Shown here one piece after another: positions 1 to 12,200 of a DNA stretch of 64,000 nucleotides. Source of the DNA: Zygnema cylindricum (lineage: Eukaryota; Streptophyta; Zygnematophyceae; Zygnematales; Zygnemataceae); assembly GCA_037447655.1 (NCBI GenBank), contig JBBHKE010002380.1, positions 550,588 through 614,587 on the forward strand, written 5' to 3'. Both the position numbers and the translations under genes were made by a program. The notes beneath the pieces were generated by a model. That model worked only from the letters and a program-made list of their open reading frames with translations, searched no databases and was not told where the DNA came from. Each line of letters begins with the position of its first letter. Within the stretch, counting starts at the first letter, position 1.

Positions 1-589
1 TGGGAAATGCTTAGGATCGCTTTAAAATCGGTGAGCTTGATAGAAAGATAAATCAACTGTCGTGGAATCAAAACTAGGGATGGATGTTGTGTTTGGTGGA
101 AATTGAGAAGATAGACTGTGCCTACAAAGAGAAGATAGACTGTGCCAATCGAAATGGTCTTTTAGAAAAGAACAACAAAAGATCGTTCTCGCAAAGTCCT
201 AGGCAAAAACTAGTTTTGTCACCCAGAAACCCAACTTATATTTGTCAAGGATGTAAGCCTAAAAAGTTATTATGAAAATACGTAAAAATAACTTTTGCTC
301 AAATGAAGGCATTGACGGATGATTATGACACAAAAATTTCTTGGTCCGCTTTTTCTAAATAAAAAAAATGGCTCTTTGACATTGGAAGGCAATTCCCCTC
401 ACCCTTATGGCATTATAAGGGTTCTTTCTAAATAGGTTGATTCTTACAAATGGTTTTTCTGGAGAAGCGCTAGATATGATAGTCTATAGAGGACACCAAT
501 TTTTTTGATGAAAAGAAAGGAGGGTCCTTGTAATTGTATATGTACTATTTTCAACAATTTGTAGAAAATTATTACGCTCTCCCGCTTAA
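1..589. other. Intergenic or decayed element sequence
   Basis: AT-rich sequence with stop codons in all frames. It lies just upstream of the gypsy pol remnant and could be the eroded front of the same element, but I see no gag, protease or LTR motif. Nothing else recognised. Confidence 0.4.
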
Positions 590-2350
590 CCGTGATATCT
601 TATCTCGATTGTTTGACGCATTGTGCTTCACATCTTTGGATTTTGCAGCAGGATTTATCTGATCAGCATAACAGAGGGATGCGCTACCAAAGAATGTTTT
701 TTACACTCCTATTGTCGCTTCCAATTGCAGGTCTTCCCATCTGTTCGAACCATTGCACTGAGTGCCATTCAACATGTCATGAATGATATGCCTAAACCGT
801 TGGGCAATTATTTCCTCGTTTACATTGTTGATACCCTTATTTTCACCTTCACACTGAAAAAAAAAATACCATATAAGAAAAGTCTTGAACATTTTGCAAA
901 TAAATGTGAAACTATTTTATTGGAGCCACAGTAAGTTAGTTTACGGCTAGATAATAAGCTGTCACGGATTGGCCAGTCGGAAGAATATGTCCGAGCTTCT
1001 TTCATTCTTAGGATTTGCTAATTACCTTAGGTTTTTGGTTAGAAAGTTAGAACAATCTTCTTCAATCTTCGGCAAACCTTTCAAGGCCTAAAGCGATACA
1101 GATTGGACTACCAAGTTTGAACAGGCCTTGAAAGGACTAAAGTGAAATCCTACTCATGCTCCAACCATCACTCACGCTGAGCCACGGAAGCCTTATGAGA
1201 AGGTACAGATGAGGTCCAATGTTGTTGTAAGAAGGTAAACCAATTGCTTTCCAATTCAAACATAACTACTTTACCAGCAAGCAAGATTTATTAGCGATCA
1301 TTTATGGCACTGATGTTTGAAAGTTTGGCACGGTTTGGGGATTATCCCAAAACAAAAGCCTTACACCTCTGTCCCCTCACAAGAAAATTTATGGTGTCGC
1401 TAAGCTAAGTTTTACCAACGTTTCCGATTTTAGTTGCCATAAGGTGCGCTGCTGGCAAAAGTATAAATTCCTCTAGCTAGCATCATCAATTAAGCATTGT
1501 CTTAACCTGTTCATTGGTCCGAGTAGCAAATAAACAACAAGCTATTAAGGAACTAATCACCCGAAGTCAACTGCTGCTATCTAAAGTAGAAGGCATTCAT
1601 CCTCCAGTCACTCCATTTCCAATCTTAGAGTGCTTACATGAAGCTTATCACCATGACCTTTGGTTCAAGGGCAAATCAAGACTCATTGGACCAATGGAAC
1701 TGTTACAAAACACCAGTGTCTCTCACTGTCAGGTCAGACTTTAAGTCGCAAAAAAGTTCACTCACATGTTAAGTGATGAGGCGTCACGCATAATAAGGCT
1801 GGACTTTACTTCACATACAAGTGTATTCTATGTGAAGATTCGAGGTGCTGCGATACTCAATCATCTTAGAGTTTCCAGTTCATATTCAAGACACCATGGT
1901 GACTAAGCCTACCGAGCAAGTTCCACCAGTAGTTACTTGGCCATTTCTTTGGAAGGATATCAAGAATTGTGTTTGAGCATGCGAAGCATACCAACGTCAC
2001 TGGAACAACCAGTTATAAAATCTGCAGAACCCTAAATAGAGTGGTTGGATATGTGAACATGGTTTTCCAATGCAAATGCTTGTGACAAGGCAAGGGTGCA
2101 CATTATACTTGTGGATCGACTAACCAAGATGCTACATTTTTTCGACCTTCTTGGATATAAGACTTGCACAGATAACCAAAATGTCTTTTAGGAACATATG
2201 GAAAGTACATAGCTTCTAAAAGAATTTGTAAACGAGAGGGAAACCCAGTTGACGAGTGTCTTTGTGAAGTCGGTCGCTTATAAAGCTGAGCCCAACTTAT
2301 AGGAAACCCAAAAGTACTTAAAACATGATGTGCTCATCAATGTGGATTAT
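590..2350 (+). pseudogene. Decayed Ty3/gypsy pol (RT, RNase H, integrase)
   Basis: A broken polyprotein can be followed across frameshifts and stops. Around 770-870 a segment reading MNDMPKPLG...YIVDTLIF matches the gypsy RT core, normally YIDDILIF; the first catalytic Asp is Val here. At 1010-1060 GFANYLRFL matches the RT thumb/connection, followed by W-T-x-K-F-E-Q-A and, near 1225, KPIAFQFK and DLLAIIYG, typical of gypsy RNase H. At 2085-2275 VDRLTKMLHF and NERETQLTS match the integrase core (usually VDRLTKMAHF and SDRDTRFTS). The order RT-RNaseH-IN is the gypsy order, on the plus strand. No LTRs are visible, and the end near 2,350 abuts a hairpin element. Non-functional and old. Confidence 0.75.
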
Positions 2351-2370
2351 AGAAGCTGGAGTCCAGTACC

Positions 2371-2451
2371 CACCGTGAATCGTAATTAGCGTTAATTATT
2401 AAATAATAACGCTAATTATTAAATTACTAACGCTAATTACGATTCACGGTG
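2371..2451. repeat. 81-bp perfect-arm hairpin element
   Basis: Two 24-bp arms, 2371-2394 and 2428-2451, are exact reverse complements. They start CACCGTGAATCGTAATTAG. The 33-bp loop repeats the inner motif TAACGCTAATTA. The same ends recur at 3497, 30646, 31616 and 32052, so this is the smallest member of a dispersed inverted-repeat family in this window. It has no coding content. Confidence 0.7.
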
Positions 2452-2986
2452 TAGTATCGAGGAAACCCTTTAGAATTGGAAGGAGGGTCACCTTCACAAT
2501 TGGAAGGAGGTTGACTTGCGTCTCCCTCACTTTACTGAAGACGAAGGAGGTGCGCGAAGAGTGGCAAAATGTAAAAAGACGACCTCACGGTTCTACATTC
2601 ACGAGGATGCGAATTTTCCATAAGGCGGGAGACACGTGGCGGGAGTTGGCGCTATCAAGTGTCACTAGAATTTTCCGCATTTTCTAGAAGCATCTCTCAA
2701 CAAATGTTAGCTTAACGAATGCTTAGCCACCATTCGCAGCTTATATTAGTGCGGATTAAGGTACACCAGTGTGACACCGACATGTGTGCACTTGTGAAAC
2801 ATATCGCCACCCGCCTGTAAGCAAGGCTTTTACAAGTACGGCTTGTCGTACCTGTAGCGTAATAGTGGGCTACAGTACAGTATGGGTATGGGCGTTCAGA
2901 TACTCGTATCGACGATACTAAACCATATTGTACGGACGGTCAGATTTCTCGCACTCTCTGAAAACGGTTGTGATATGACTATATGA
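2452..2986. other. Intergenic sequence
   Basis: Unique-looking DNA of mixed composition with several GTAC-rich words. No ORF, RNA gene or repeat recognised. Confidence 0.4.
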
Positions 2987-3111
2987 GGCTTTACAGTGCA
3001 ATGTCCGTACCATAGAAACCGTGGTACTGTAAACCGTGTATCGCTATTAGGGTTAATTATTTTTTCGCCACTTAAAACATCTTTTCTCCGTAAACACTTG
3101 TCCGATTCTCA
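2987..3111 (+). repeat. 125-bp direct repeat, copy A
   Basis: Nearly identical to 3454-3578, with only a few substitutions visible. It begins GGCTTTACAGTGCAATG and ends TCCGATTCTCA. The 3' two thirds are the left arm of the 221-bp TA-flanked MITE found complete at 3497-4079, so copy A is a truncated left end of that MITE plus about 40 bp of flank. Confidence 0.75.
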
Positions 3112-3168
3112 TAGCCTATTCCCACCGGAAAAAAAAACACTTCCGCAACGGACGGACGTTCGAATAAT

Positions 3169-3224
3169 GTACGGCTTTCCGAGCACCGACTTTGTAGATT
3201 TCGGAAGTTCTCGGAAAGCCGTAC
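3169..3224. repeat. 15-bp perfect inverted repeat
   Basis: GTACGGCTTTCCGAG at 3169-3183 is exactly reverse complemented at 3210-3224 across a 26-bp spacer. It could form a stable hairpin. It lies between the two 125-bp repeats and belongs to no element I can name. Confidence 0.6.
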
Positions 3225-3235
3225 AAATGACCTTG

Positions 3236-3281
3236 CCCCCCCCCCCCCCCCCCCCCCCCTGAGCGCGCCAGGGGGGGGGGG
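3236..3281. repeat. C24 and G11 homopolymers around a GC spacer
   Basis: A run of 24 C (3236-3259), an 11-bp spacer (TGAGCGCGCCA) and 11 G (3271-3281). The same centre is present but short in the hAT-like MITE at 30735-31132, so the runs look like expansion of that element's hairpin centre. The exact lengths may be sequencing-limited. Confidence 0.7.
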
Positions 3282-3453
3282 TTTTGAAAAAAAATTGTAA
3301 AATTTTCATTTTCGATATATCGTGGATACGATATATCGGCGATATATCGCGATAATTTGAAATTCGATATATCGAAGCGATATATAGAATATCGGGTACA
3401 TGAAATTCGATATATATCGAATATCGGCAATGGGTCCTCGATACCCAACACTA
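3282..3453. mobile_element. hAT-like MITE, right half only
   Basis: Rich in CGATATATCG words and ending CGATACCCAACACTA at 3453, the right terminus of the complete copies at 3705-4058 and 30735-31132. The left half is missing; upstream sequence (3112-3235) is unrelated. Truncated copy, no TSD possible. Confidence 0.65.
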
Positions 3454-3578
3454 GGCTTTACAGTGCAATGTCCGTACCATAGAAACCGTGGTACTGTACA
3501 CCGTGTATCGCTATTAGGGTTAATAATTTTTTCGCCACTTAAAACATCTTTTCTCCGTACACACTTGTCCGATTCTCA
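3454..3578 (+). repeat. 125-bp direct repeat, copy B
   Basis: Partner of 2987-3111. It starts immediately after the terminus of the half MITE at 3453 and runs into the left arm of the 221-bp MITE. Confidence 0.75.
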
Positions 3579-4079
3579 ATTTGAGACCGCCAATCCGAAA
3601 CTGAGCATTCTACCTTTCAATCGCAACCGTCAGACCCACAATCCGACAAGCGTGTACGGGGAAAAGATGTTTTAAGTGGATAAAAAAACAATAACACTAA
3701 TAGCTAGTGTTGGGTATCGGGTAAATTCATATCGCGATAATTTCGATATTCGATATATCAAATATCGATCGAGCACACTCCTCGATATATCGTACCGGGA
3801 CCAACATAAATTATCGCGATATATATCACAAAAAATGGGTGTCCGTTTAGCTAAAGTACAAAAAATCGTACGGAAAATCGTACAGAACCCCATTGAGCTC
3901 GCGCCAGGGGAATGAAAAAATCGGGAAGAAAAATAAAAAATCGCATAAATATCCGGAAATTTAGCTTCTAGGTACATGGATTCGTTATATCGATTATCGG
4001 ATACCTAAAATTCGATATATATCAAATATCGGCAAGAGGTCCTCCATACCCAACACTACTAATAGCGATTCACGGTGTA
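3497..4079. mobile_element. 221-bp TA-flanked hairpin MITE interrupted by a hAT-like MITE
   Basis: Left end TACACCGTGTATCGCTATTAG (3497), right end CTAATAGCGATTCACGGTGTA (4079). The arms continue inward: CACTTAAAACATCTTTTC at about 3536 pairs with GAAAAGATGTTTTAAGTG at about 3661. Removing the inserted element and its TSD (362 bp) leaves 221 bp, the same length as the uninterrupted copy at 30246-30466. CACCG...CGGTG flanked by TA at both ends suggests a Tc1/mariner (Stowaway-like) TSD; that family call is inference. Confidence 0.7.
3705..4058. mobile_element. hAT-like MITE with 8-bp TSD, complete
   Basis: 354 bp with termini TAGTGTTGGGTATCG and CCATACCCAACACTA (14 of 15 paired). It is flanked by a perfect 8-bp target duplication CTAATAGC at 3697-3704 and 4059-4066. 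Eight-bp TSD and a TAG(G/T)GTTGG-type end are hAT features. The interior is palindromic CGATATATCG sequence with no ORF, so it is non-autonomous. It is inserted inside the right arm of the 221-bp MITE. Confidence 0.8.
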
Positions 4080-4900
4080 CTTTTCACGAGGGTTGCGACT
4101 CGTAACTACTCTCGTAGTTATTAGAATCAATTCTAATTCAAACGCTACTTTTTTTTGGCTAGAAGTCAAATAATATAGTGTTAAAAACACTATTTAAGGA
4201 AGTGGACTACAATATGCCACATTACCTTCATAAATTAATATTATTAATTCTAATCGCATTAACACTTATAAATCCTTAACTCACTCGGCCCCAGTTTGGG
4301 CCTAAACCGTTTTGAATCGAACTTAATCGGTTTTCACAAGTTCGATTTTGTAAATTCGCTAACCGTTTAAACCGGCATGGTTTGGTTTTGATAAATTTTA
4401 CAAACCGCTTGGTTCGGTTCGATCATGGCAAGACGGTTTGAACCGATGTACGAATGTACGGACATACCGCATCATCGAGTACAACACTAAATAATAGAAG
4501 TACATAAAAATATCTTGTACTGTACTGTATCAGTACAAATAGTACGATAAATTTGACGGCACGTCATTTCAAGAATTCCCTAAGGGTACTTTCACATGTG
4601 CTGGGGTTACAGTTATTTTCTGTCGTTTTCCTCCATAACTTAGAAAAAAAACCAAAGATGTCTCATTCGTACGGATTTTGATATTATTACGAAATTTCGT
4701 TTTTTTCTAGATTTTGAATCTTTCGTTACATGCGTATACTTTTCGTACGGATAAAACTTACGAAAATCATGTACGCAAATTTCCAAAAAAAAACCTTTTA
4801 TTTCGTTGCACGAAGTTTGAAAGAAATTTGTACAGTACAAATAAAATGTACCGAAAGTTTTGAAAAGTGACGTTTCATTTCCGCGCACGAAGTTTAAAAT
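4080..4900. other. AT-rich intergenic sequence
   Basis: 4290-4460 is a CCGGTTTGGTT/AACCGG-rich patch (repeated AACCG words) of the kind found inside many plant transposons, but I could not find its ends. The rest is AT-rich without recognisable genes. Confidence 0.4.
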
Positions 4901-4904
4901 AAAT

Positions 4905-5055
4905 TTGTACGGCTCATCATTACAACAAGTCGCCATTGAATCCGCCATTGAAGTCTCGATTGAAGCCACACTTCAAGCTTCACGAACCTCTTCACATGAA
5001 GCCATGTCTAGGCTACGTGGAGCAGAGTGGGAGCATGTTAAGGCTCCAAAGAGAT
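4905..5055 (+). repeat. Dispersed repeat with Ala/Ile/Glu-coding frame, copy 1
   Basis: About 150 bp similar to 32330-32500. Both copies keep the plus-strand frame reading ESAIE.SIEA.L..RTS..EAMS, suggesting descent from a short coding segment, probably of a transposon protein. No family recognised; no start or full domain. Confidence 0.45.
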
Positions 5056-5059
5056 ATGA

Positions 5060-8000
5060 TATATATTTTTTTTCAATTATGATTTTGTCATTATCCAATT
5101 TGAAATACAAAAATGGTTTTTTTTTTGCTTCAATTTTGAGTTTATCATAATTAAATGTTGACATACAGAAATGGATATTTTTTTTTCAATTGTGAATTTT
5201 TCATTATTCAATTTTGACATTCAAAAATTGTTATTTTTTGCTTCAATTGTAAATTTGTGAATGGTGACATGTTGTAATAGGGGCAAGCTCGGCATGGCGT
5301 TGACAAGGCATCGGCGCTGCCTTGGCGTTGGCGATGAGTCCAGCGCCGAGGCAGTCTGGTCGCTGGCTACATGACAGTCTGATCGTTGGTTGCAAATTCA
5401 GCATCCAACGACTTGTCATTGGTTTTCGTTAAAAACTTTTGAATTTTGATTAAGTTGTCATTGTATTTTTCGTTATCGATGAAATGTTTTAATATTTTTT
5501 AATTTTTATTTTTAGTATAGAGTCAAAGTCGGTCAACGCATTTTATAATTTTTGAGCTTTGTTTTATGCGCATATTTGTTATTTTTTTGGTGTTTTATGC
5601 CTGCGTTTTATGCGCATGAGATATCTATGAAAAAAACGAGAAAATCCGCAGTTGTACCAAAAATAGAAATTACCACCGTACAAGTTGCGTTACCTTTAAA
5701 TTTTTTACGTATAGTAGTTTATCGTAAAGCGCGATGCAATTTGTCGTCTAGCGCATTTCGACCCACTTTCGCGTCCTTTCAGCACATGTTCAAACTTTAC
5801 GTCAAATCACCTCGGTAGGTGATTTGAAATAAAGTCCAATAAGGTGAGCGAATATTCAGACGTTGTGGCACGTCTAGGAAGTTTTTTACAATATTTTGCT
5901 CGCGGAGTACTTAAAAAAAAAATCACACTGCACGTTTCTAGCCTGTGCGTATTGTTTTTAGTGCGCTAATTTCCGTACAGGGGCCGTCTCTCTCAAACAC
6001 ACGTGTTTTCACACATACGGCGTAGGAAAAACATTTGTCACCTATCAGCAAGTTGAGAAAACGAAAAACGAAACCGCATTTCTGTGCGACGGCAAAAGGT
6101 AATTTAGAGTTTCGACATGTCGACAATGTGGCGTACGGACATTACGAAGTCACAAAAATTGTAGAGCGGGCGGAGAGACGCCTCAAATTGAAGCCGAGTG
6201 GAAGTTTTGCCTCATTTTGTGTACCACTTCATCTGTCACATTGTTTCGTACACGTCTACGTAAGTCACATTTTTAAGTAACAAGTTATTTGTGTTTACAT
6301 CCGAATCATAGTTCAAAAGTTGGTGAAAGTACACCCATACAATATGCCTATTGTACGCAAAAAATACAATATACCCTTAAGACCCATATTGTATTGGCCG
6401 CAAAATGAAATAAAATAGTAACAGGGTTGAGTTGCACATCGGTCGATAGAGAATTAAACGTCATGTCTAAATTTTGAAAAACATTCAGACAAATAATTAT
6501 TTTTCTGTGAGTTTTGAGGTATTTTTTATTTATACCGTCAGATTTGGACGATCGGACGGTTGCTGATCAAAGTTGCGACTTAAGAAGGTCACATGAAAAG
6601 CCCATAACACAACATACGATAAAGGCGCCGACAAAAGGCCTACAATTGAAACGCCTACTTTTGAACTATGATCCGAATGCTCTGAAATTTGTACGGAGAA
6701 TCTTCGCTAAAAAGCAAAGTATCAAGACTAAGTTTCAGTTACATGCGAATGTACCCTTAGGGCGATTCTTCCTTTTTTTCTTTCTGACGGTTTGAACGGC
6801 CCGGTTCGGCAGAATCTAACGGTCCGATTTTGTTTGCGAATCTGAATGCCAAGTTCATGCCGTACTGTACGAATTGATCCATAAACGGGGCCTAACCGGG
6901 CCGAATGGTACTCGTAACAATCTTCACGTCCTTGGACAGCTGCCGCGCTGTAATGTAGTTCAACAATGTTCTGACAGGAGACACGTGTCCGATAACTTTT
7001 GGAAAGTCGCTGGTACGTTTATTGTCGCGTGGCCACGTAGTCGAATTTGAGGTACTAGTGGGTCGATAGTACAGCCTTTTTTTCTTTTGTTTGTCGTCTA
7101 TTTTGTTTTTTTACAAGTCAGCTACGGTCAAATTTTGAATTTTTTACTGAAAAAGGAGAGCTGTCCGTTTTTGTCGTATTCGATAATGCCGAAAAAGACG
7201 GTCGATTTTGCTGTTAGAAGGAAACGTGCGCTCGGGTCCTTAACTTTGTGCGAAAACGAAGGGCTCTCATTTCAGTGGACATTTTTTTTGTCGTTTATTG
7301 ACCTAACCGGAATCTTCTGGTCTACTTTCCACATGAAGCAGAAATCGTATCAGATTTTTAAATTGACAATTTTTTAGGGTTTCAGCACTGACCTATGAGC
7401 GATCAGCCGTCACTTTTTGGGCGGCAAAAAAAATTTCCGGTAGTCAAAACGCGTCACGTCGACACGCCAGCATTTCGTACGGTCCTTGTACGTAATTGGT
7501 TAGGTAAGTTCCAGTCTGTAATATTCTCTGTACGGTTCATTCTGTCGATTGAGAATTTTCAGATTAGCGAAGCGCTATTTTTCGTGTTCCGTATGAAACC
7601 GCTGCTTTCGGTCAGTGCGCTTTTTTTTTTCTAAACTTTTTTTTATGTCGTTTTTTGACAAATCTTTCATCCATAGGTGAGAGGAAAGTTTAGTACAGTA
7701 TTCTAGTTTATCTTTCACGTTTAAACGGATATAAACCGGTGTTAAATGTTAAGTCAGCTTCACTGCCCATCATTATTTAAAATGTTTATTAGTGCTGATA
7801 CGAAATTAGAATACATCATACTAATTTAGTGCAAGGGGGCGTGGCAGATTGGTTTCCACTCACTTCAATAGTATTTCAATATTTTTTAAACAATTTTATG
7901 ATTTTTGACCAAATAATTCGAGACTGAAATATTGTTATTTACTTTAATAACGATGCGCATGTACCGTACCATACCGTATCTTTTTTAAGGTTCTATCGAT

Positions 8001-9046
8001 TCAATCAGATCATATTCGATACTTTTTACTGTAGAAAACGACAAATGATGTCTAAGTCTACGTTTACTAAAAAATGCGAAGACCGTGGAACAAAAAAAAA
8101 AAATTTGGTCCCCGACAGCGAAAAAAAATATAAATAATAATAAAATAAAGTTTGAGACATGATCGTGACGAAAAGAGGAGAGTCGAGGCGACGAATTTAG
8201 TTACAGAAATTTCTAAGCTCTCTGTCGTCTTCCATCCTCTTCTAATTCTTGTGTCGCCGAGTTCATTCTTTTTTTTTAGGGTTTCGCTCAGCATCATCCT
8301 TTCTAAAAAATTGAATTTCCTTTTCTTGATAAGGTAAGGCGAGAGAGAAAGAGCAATGAAAAAAAAAAAGAAAGCCTATTAAGAACTTTCTTTTTGTAAC
8401 TCTTCTTGACCGTTGCTTTTTTTGTCTCCTTTTGCTGTAGGAAATCATTAAGTGACTCTTGTGGTATTTTTTTTTTGTGGTATTTTCTTTTTTTTTGAGG
8501 CGCAGGGAAGATTTTGACATTTTATAAGTATTCTTAGAACTGAATATTCGCACGTGTGAGTAACTGTTCAGTACCGATTCAGTAAAACTTTACTTCTCTG
8601 GATCCGTTCATATTTTTTCTGACCATTTTTGGAAGATTGTTACTAATGATGTGAGTTCCTCTTCTTTTTTTGATTATTCCTAAATAAATTCAAAAAAAGG
8701 AACTTGCAGAAAGATTATGTTTTTTTTTTTTTTGTCTGTACGTGTTTTCCCTGATTTACTCTTCTTATGATAGCGTATTGAAATCTGATTGGCTGACCTT
8801 ATTTTTGTAGGATTTTTATCTTTATGTTGTGAATTTTATCATTAGGAGATTTTATTTTGTTGCTAAAGACAAAAGGACGATTTAGATTCCACGTGTCAGA
8901 AGCCTTTCGTTTTCTCCGAATAGTGATTTAATTTTCTTCATTGCCGCAGCTTTTAACAATTTAAAACCCTAGACTCTTGACACGCATGATTCTTATTTTT
9001 TACAAATAGATTACTTCGATTCCAGATAGGCCCGAGCGATAGCTCC
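5060..9046. other. Long intergenic region, no gene called
   Basis: AT-rich with T runs and only short ORFs without domain signal. 5280-5400 is a GC-rich patch. 8150-8340 resembles a plant 5' leader: CT-rich, with the telo-box-like TTTAGGGTTT at about 8276 and a possible splice donor AAG|GTAAGG at 8332. I found no downstream coding exon to tie to it. 6790-6910 repeats CGGCCCGGTTCGG-type words. Confidence 0.4.
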
Positions 9047-9262
9047 TGCTTCTCCCTCTCCCTCTCCCTCTCCCTCTACCTCTGCCTCTGCATCTGCCTC
9101 TCTCTCTCCCTCTCCCTCTCCCCTCTCCCTCTCCCTCTCCCCCCTCTCCCTCTCCCCTCCCTCCTCTCCTTTCCTCCCTCTCCCTCTCCCCCCCTCTCCC
9201 TCTCCCATTCCCCCTTCCCTCTCCCTCTCCCTCTCCCTCTCCCTCTCCCTTTCCCTCTTCCC
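9047..9262. repeat. (CCCTCT)n low-complexity tract
   Basis: About 215 bp of almost pure pyrimidine on the plus strand, basic unit CCCTCT with irregular CCCCTC inserts. Open frames here encode only Gly/Arg/Glu repeats and are not genes. Confidence 0.9.
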
Positions 9263-9264
9263 CG

Positions 9265-12200
9265 TAGAGGATCTAATGAACTAATGGTCCTGTGTTTTCC
9301 TTCTAAGTACAAACTGAGCTAAACGTCAAAATTCCCCTTCGTAAATGTTTATGACATTTACTTTTATAAATTTTTATCACAATAATCAAACATTCTATGG
9401 TTTTATTAGTGATACTGTGGAAAAAACAGTGAAATTGACTGTAAAAATAGTAAAATTGGGGGCGGAATAAGGGATTAAACGTTATACATCATTAACAGAA
9501 TGAAAAAATTGTGACAGTAGGTATGAAGCAAATTCACAATGTTATTTTTTGATATAAAAGGAAACTCAGATGTTAGAAGTGAAAAAAATAGTGGAGAAAG
9601 GTGTTTCAAATATTTTGGCGTTTTCTCTTGTCCTCGAATATTCGATTGTACCGTATTCGAACATTTGTCACGAATTGCGAACATTTGATTATTACCGTAA
9701 CGTACTACGGTATGTTTTTTTGTTGGATAAGGTTTTGTCGTTTTTAACAAAGCTTCTAACCTAGCCTTAGGGTTTATTTCGGCATTATGAGTGTATTAGG
9801 GTTTTTCGCCATAGAAATGGAGACCCTCCGTTTCGCCTTTCGTATGTAATAACGGTAACGGAAAAGAAAGTCAATTCTTCAGCAAAAAACTTTCCATCAA
9901 ATTTGATGCAGCCACGTGTCTATACCAATTAGTCTTTACTCGGGCAATGTTTGAAAAAGCTTTCCAAATATTAAAAGTTTTGAATGGTCACCTAAGGTGA
10001 TGTGAAGGCTGAAAGGAAGGATTTTTTTTTTTTTTTTTTTTAAGTCTTTATATTCTTGGTTTTCTTTTACAATGTCTTTATTGTTTTGTATTTTTTTCTT
10101 TCGTAACGTAAAACATAGTGGAACTACATTTTTTTGGAGGCCTTAGTAACTTTGCTCAGCTCTTGTTGGCTTTTGTTGAAGTGAGGTCGAATTTTTTGTT
10201 TGCGAGAAAACGTGCTCACGAGTTCGTTAACTTTTTTGAGAAAAACGGAATGGCTGTCCTTTTCTATGGCGAAAAAACCCTTTCATATTTTTTCGCATGA
10301 AATCGACGCCGATTCTTCATTTGTTGGTTTTGCCGTTTCAGAATTGGTCGGCTGTGCGTTGATCTCTAGTTTGACGTACGTTATTTACCGTATGCGTACG
10401 GACGCACGAAATTTAATTTCGCGTCTGCTCGTCTTTTAACTTCGACGGATTTTTTGACGGGCGCTAAATGTTAGACGGCCGTCAATTGCGAACGGCATAC
10501 GGATTTGCGTGCGCCGAAAAATCAAGCGGATGCGATGAATCGGGTGGTTTCCGGCTGTCCGCGTCTGCTTTCATCTAAAAGTTGGATAGTTCGGTACACA
10601 CTTTTAAAATGCGGATTAGTGCGCCTATATTGTACGCACTAAATAGCGCTGTCATCACCCAGGCAAACTAATTAAACATTTGAACGTTGAGCGCTGTTTA
10701 AAGGATCGTTTGAACGTTTATGAATTTCGGGAGTTTAAACGATGTAGTTTAGTTGAGACGTACACAGGTACAGGTTTCTGTTTTTTTTACTACTTGTGTC
10801 ATACGCAATCGTTCCAATCAGGTTGTTTGATTTTTATGGTTTGTCTTCCGCAAGTTTCAAGCTGGTGTGTTGATATTGTTTATTCCCTCAAAGTTTCAAG
10901 CAGGTGTTTTTGTTTGGAGTACATTTTGGCGTACTATTATTATCCTTATTAAATTTATTACTTTATTTTCAACCTTTTGCATTGCAGCTTTTTTTTTGAG
11001 CTACCTTTTTTCCAACTTTAAATATTCGATGACTAATGCTGAGATTTTCCATTGAAATGCTGAATTTAAATCGTCCTTGATTTTTTAAGGCTTACCATGG
11101 ATTCTTAAAAAGAAAGCATTAATGTTGAAAATGGTAGTTTGACTTCCATGTCAAATAAAATGTGTACGGACATTCTTGTCAAGGTTCATTGGAGTTCAAT
11201 CATTCAGACTCTACAAGAAATCTTACAGAGAATTAAAGCATTAGGAAAGTCGTAAAGACATACATTAGTTGTGAACAATTAATTTTGATTTTCGGGCGGG
11301 TTTTCGGAGGTCAACCGATGTTTCAATGATCAGACAAAGCATTGAAACGATAGTTCAAATGATTGCAAGTTTAGGGGCTACCGTTAAAACCAGCACTGCA
11401 TTAAAGTATTTAAATAGGGTTAATGCAAGAATTGCACATCTATACGTTATCAATTTCAACAAAGTCAAAACATAAGGTTGAAACACAAAGTTGGAATACT
11501 TGATTAAGTGACATTTTGTTTTTGCGCTGTGATGTCAAGTATTGGACTTGAAGGAGTTCGAAGCTTCAGTTTATTTGAACTGTTTATCTTGATAAAATAA
11601 ACGGATTGCATTTACAACACCTGAATAGAGTGAATTAGTACGTTTGTTGTTTTAAATTAGATTTTAGCACTATTACCGTGCTAATCAAGACAAGGTCCAT
11701 GGTCGGCTAGTAAAAGCGTCGAGAAAATCTTTACTCGGACGATAATAACGCCGAATGCACGTAATCTTAACATCAAAGAGACATCATAGTCTTGTGTGCT
11801 CGATGTTCACCTTATTATACTCGTAAAACGCCTAGTATTCTATAGAATATGGCTTACGGCGATATCCAATCTCACAAAATTGTACTCTTTTGGATAAAAA
11901 ATATCAGCATTCCGTGGACGAATTCCAGTATCTTATGTATTGACATAGGGTCTCTCTATCCAATGACAAAATGAAGCAACGTGGAAAGAATGAAAACCTC
12001 CAAATAATTTTAAAACTTGAATTTTTACATGCAAAGGATATCCTCATGACATTACGGGCTAACGAGGTTCCAAAAAATGTAGTTAAAATCGTCAGTTTGA
12101 TGGCTTCATGGATTCCTTGCACGTTATTGTCTATTGAAGAAAACTTGTTTTTATTATGCTGCCAATTTCTAATTTTACGGAAAAAAGTTTACGCAAAGTT

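Noticed and set aside
8152-8337. First coding exon of the 14.8 kb gene
   Set aside because: The CT-rich leader and the donor-like site are suggestive, but the frame has no resemblance to a protein domain and a 6-kb intron would be needed; left as intergenic.
9011-9312. Gly/Arg/Glu-rich minus-strand proteins
   Set aside because: Translation of the CCCTCT tract only.
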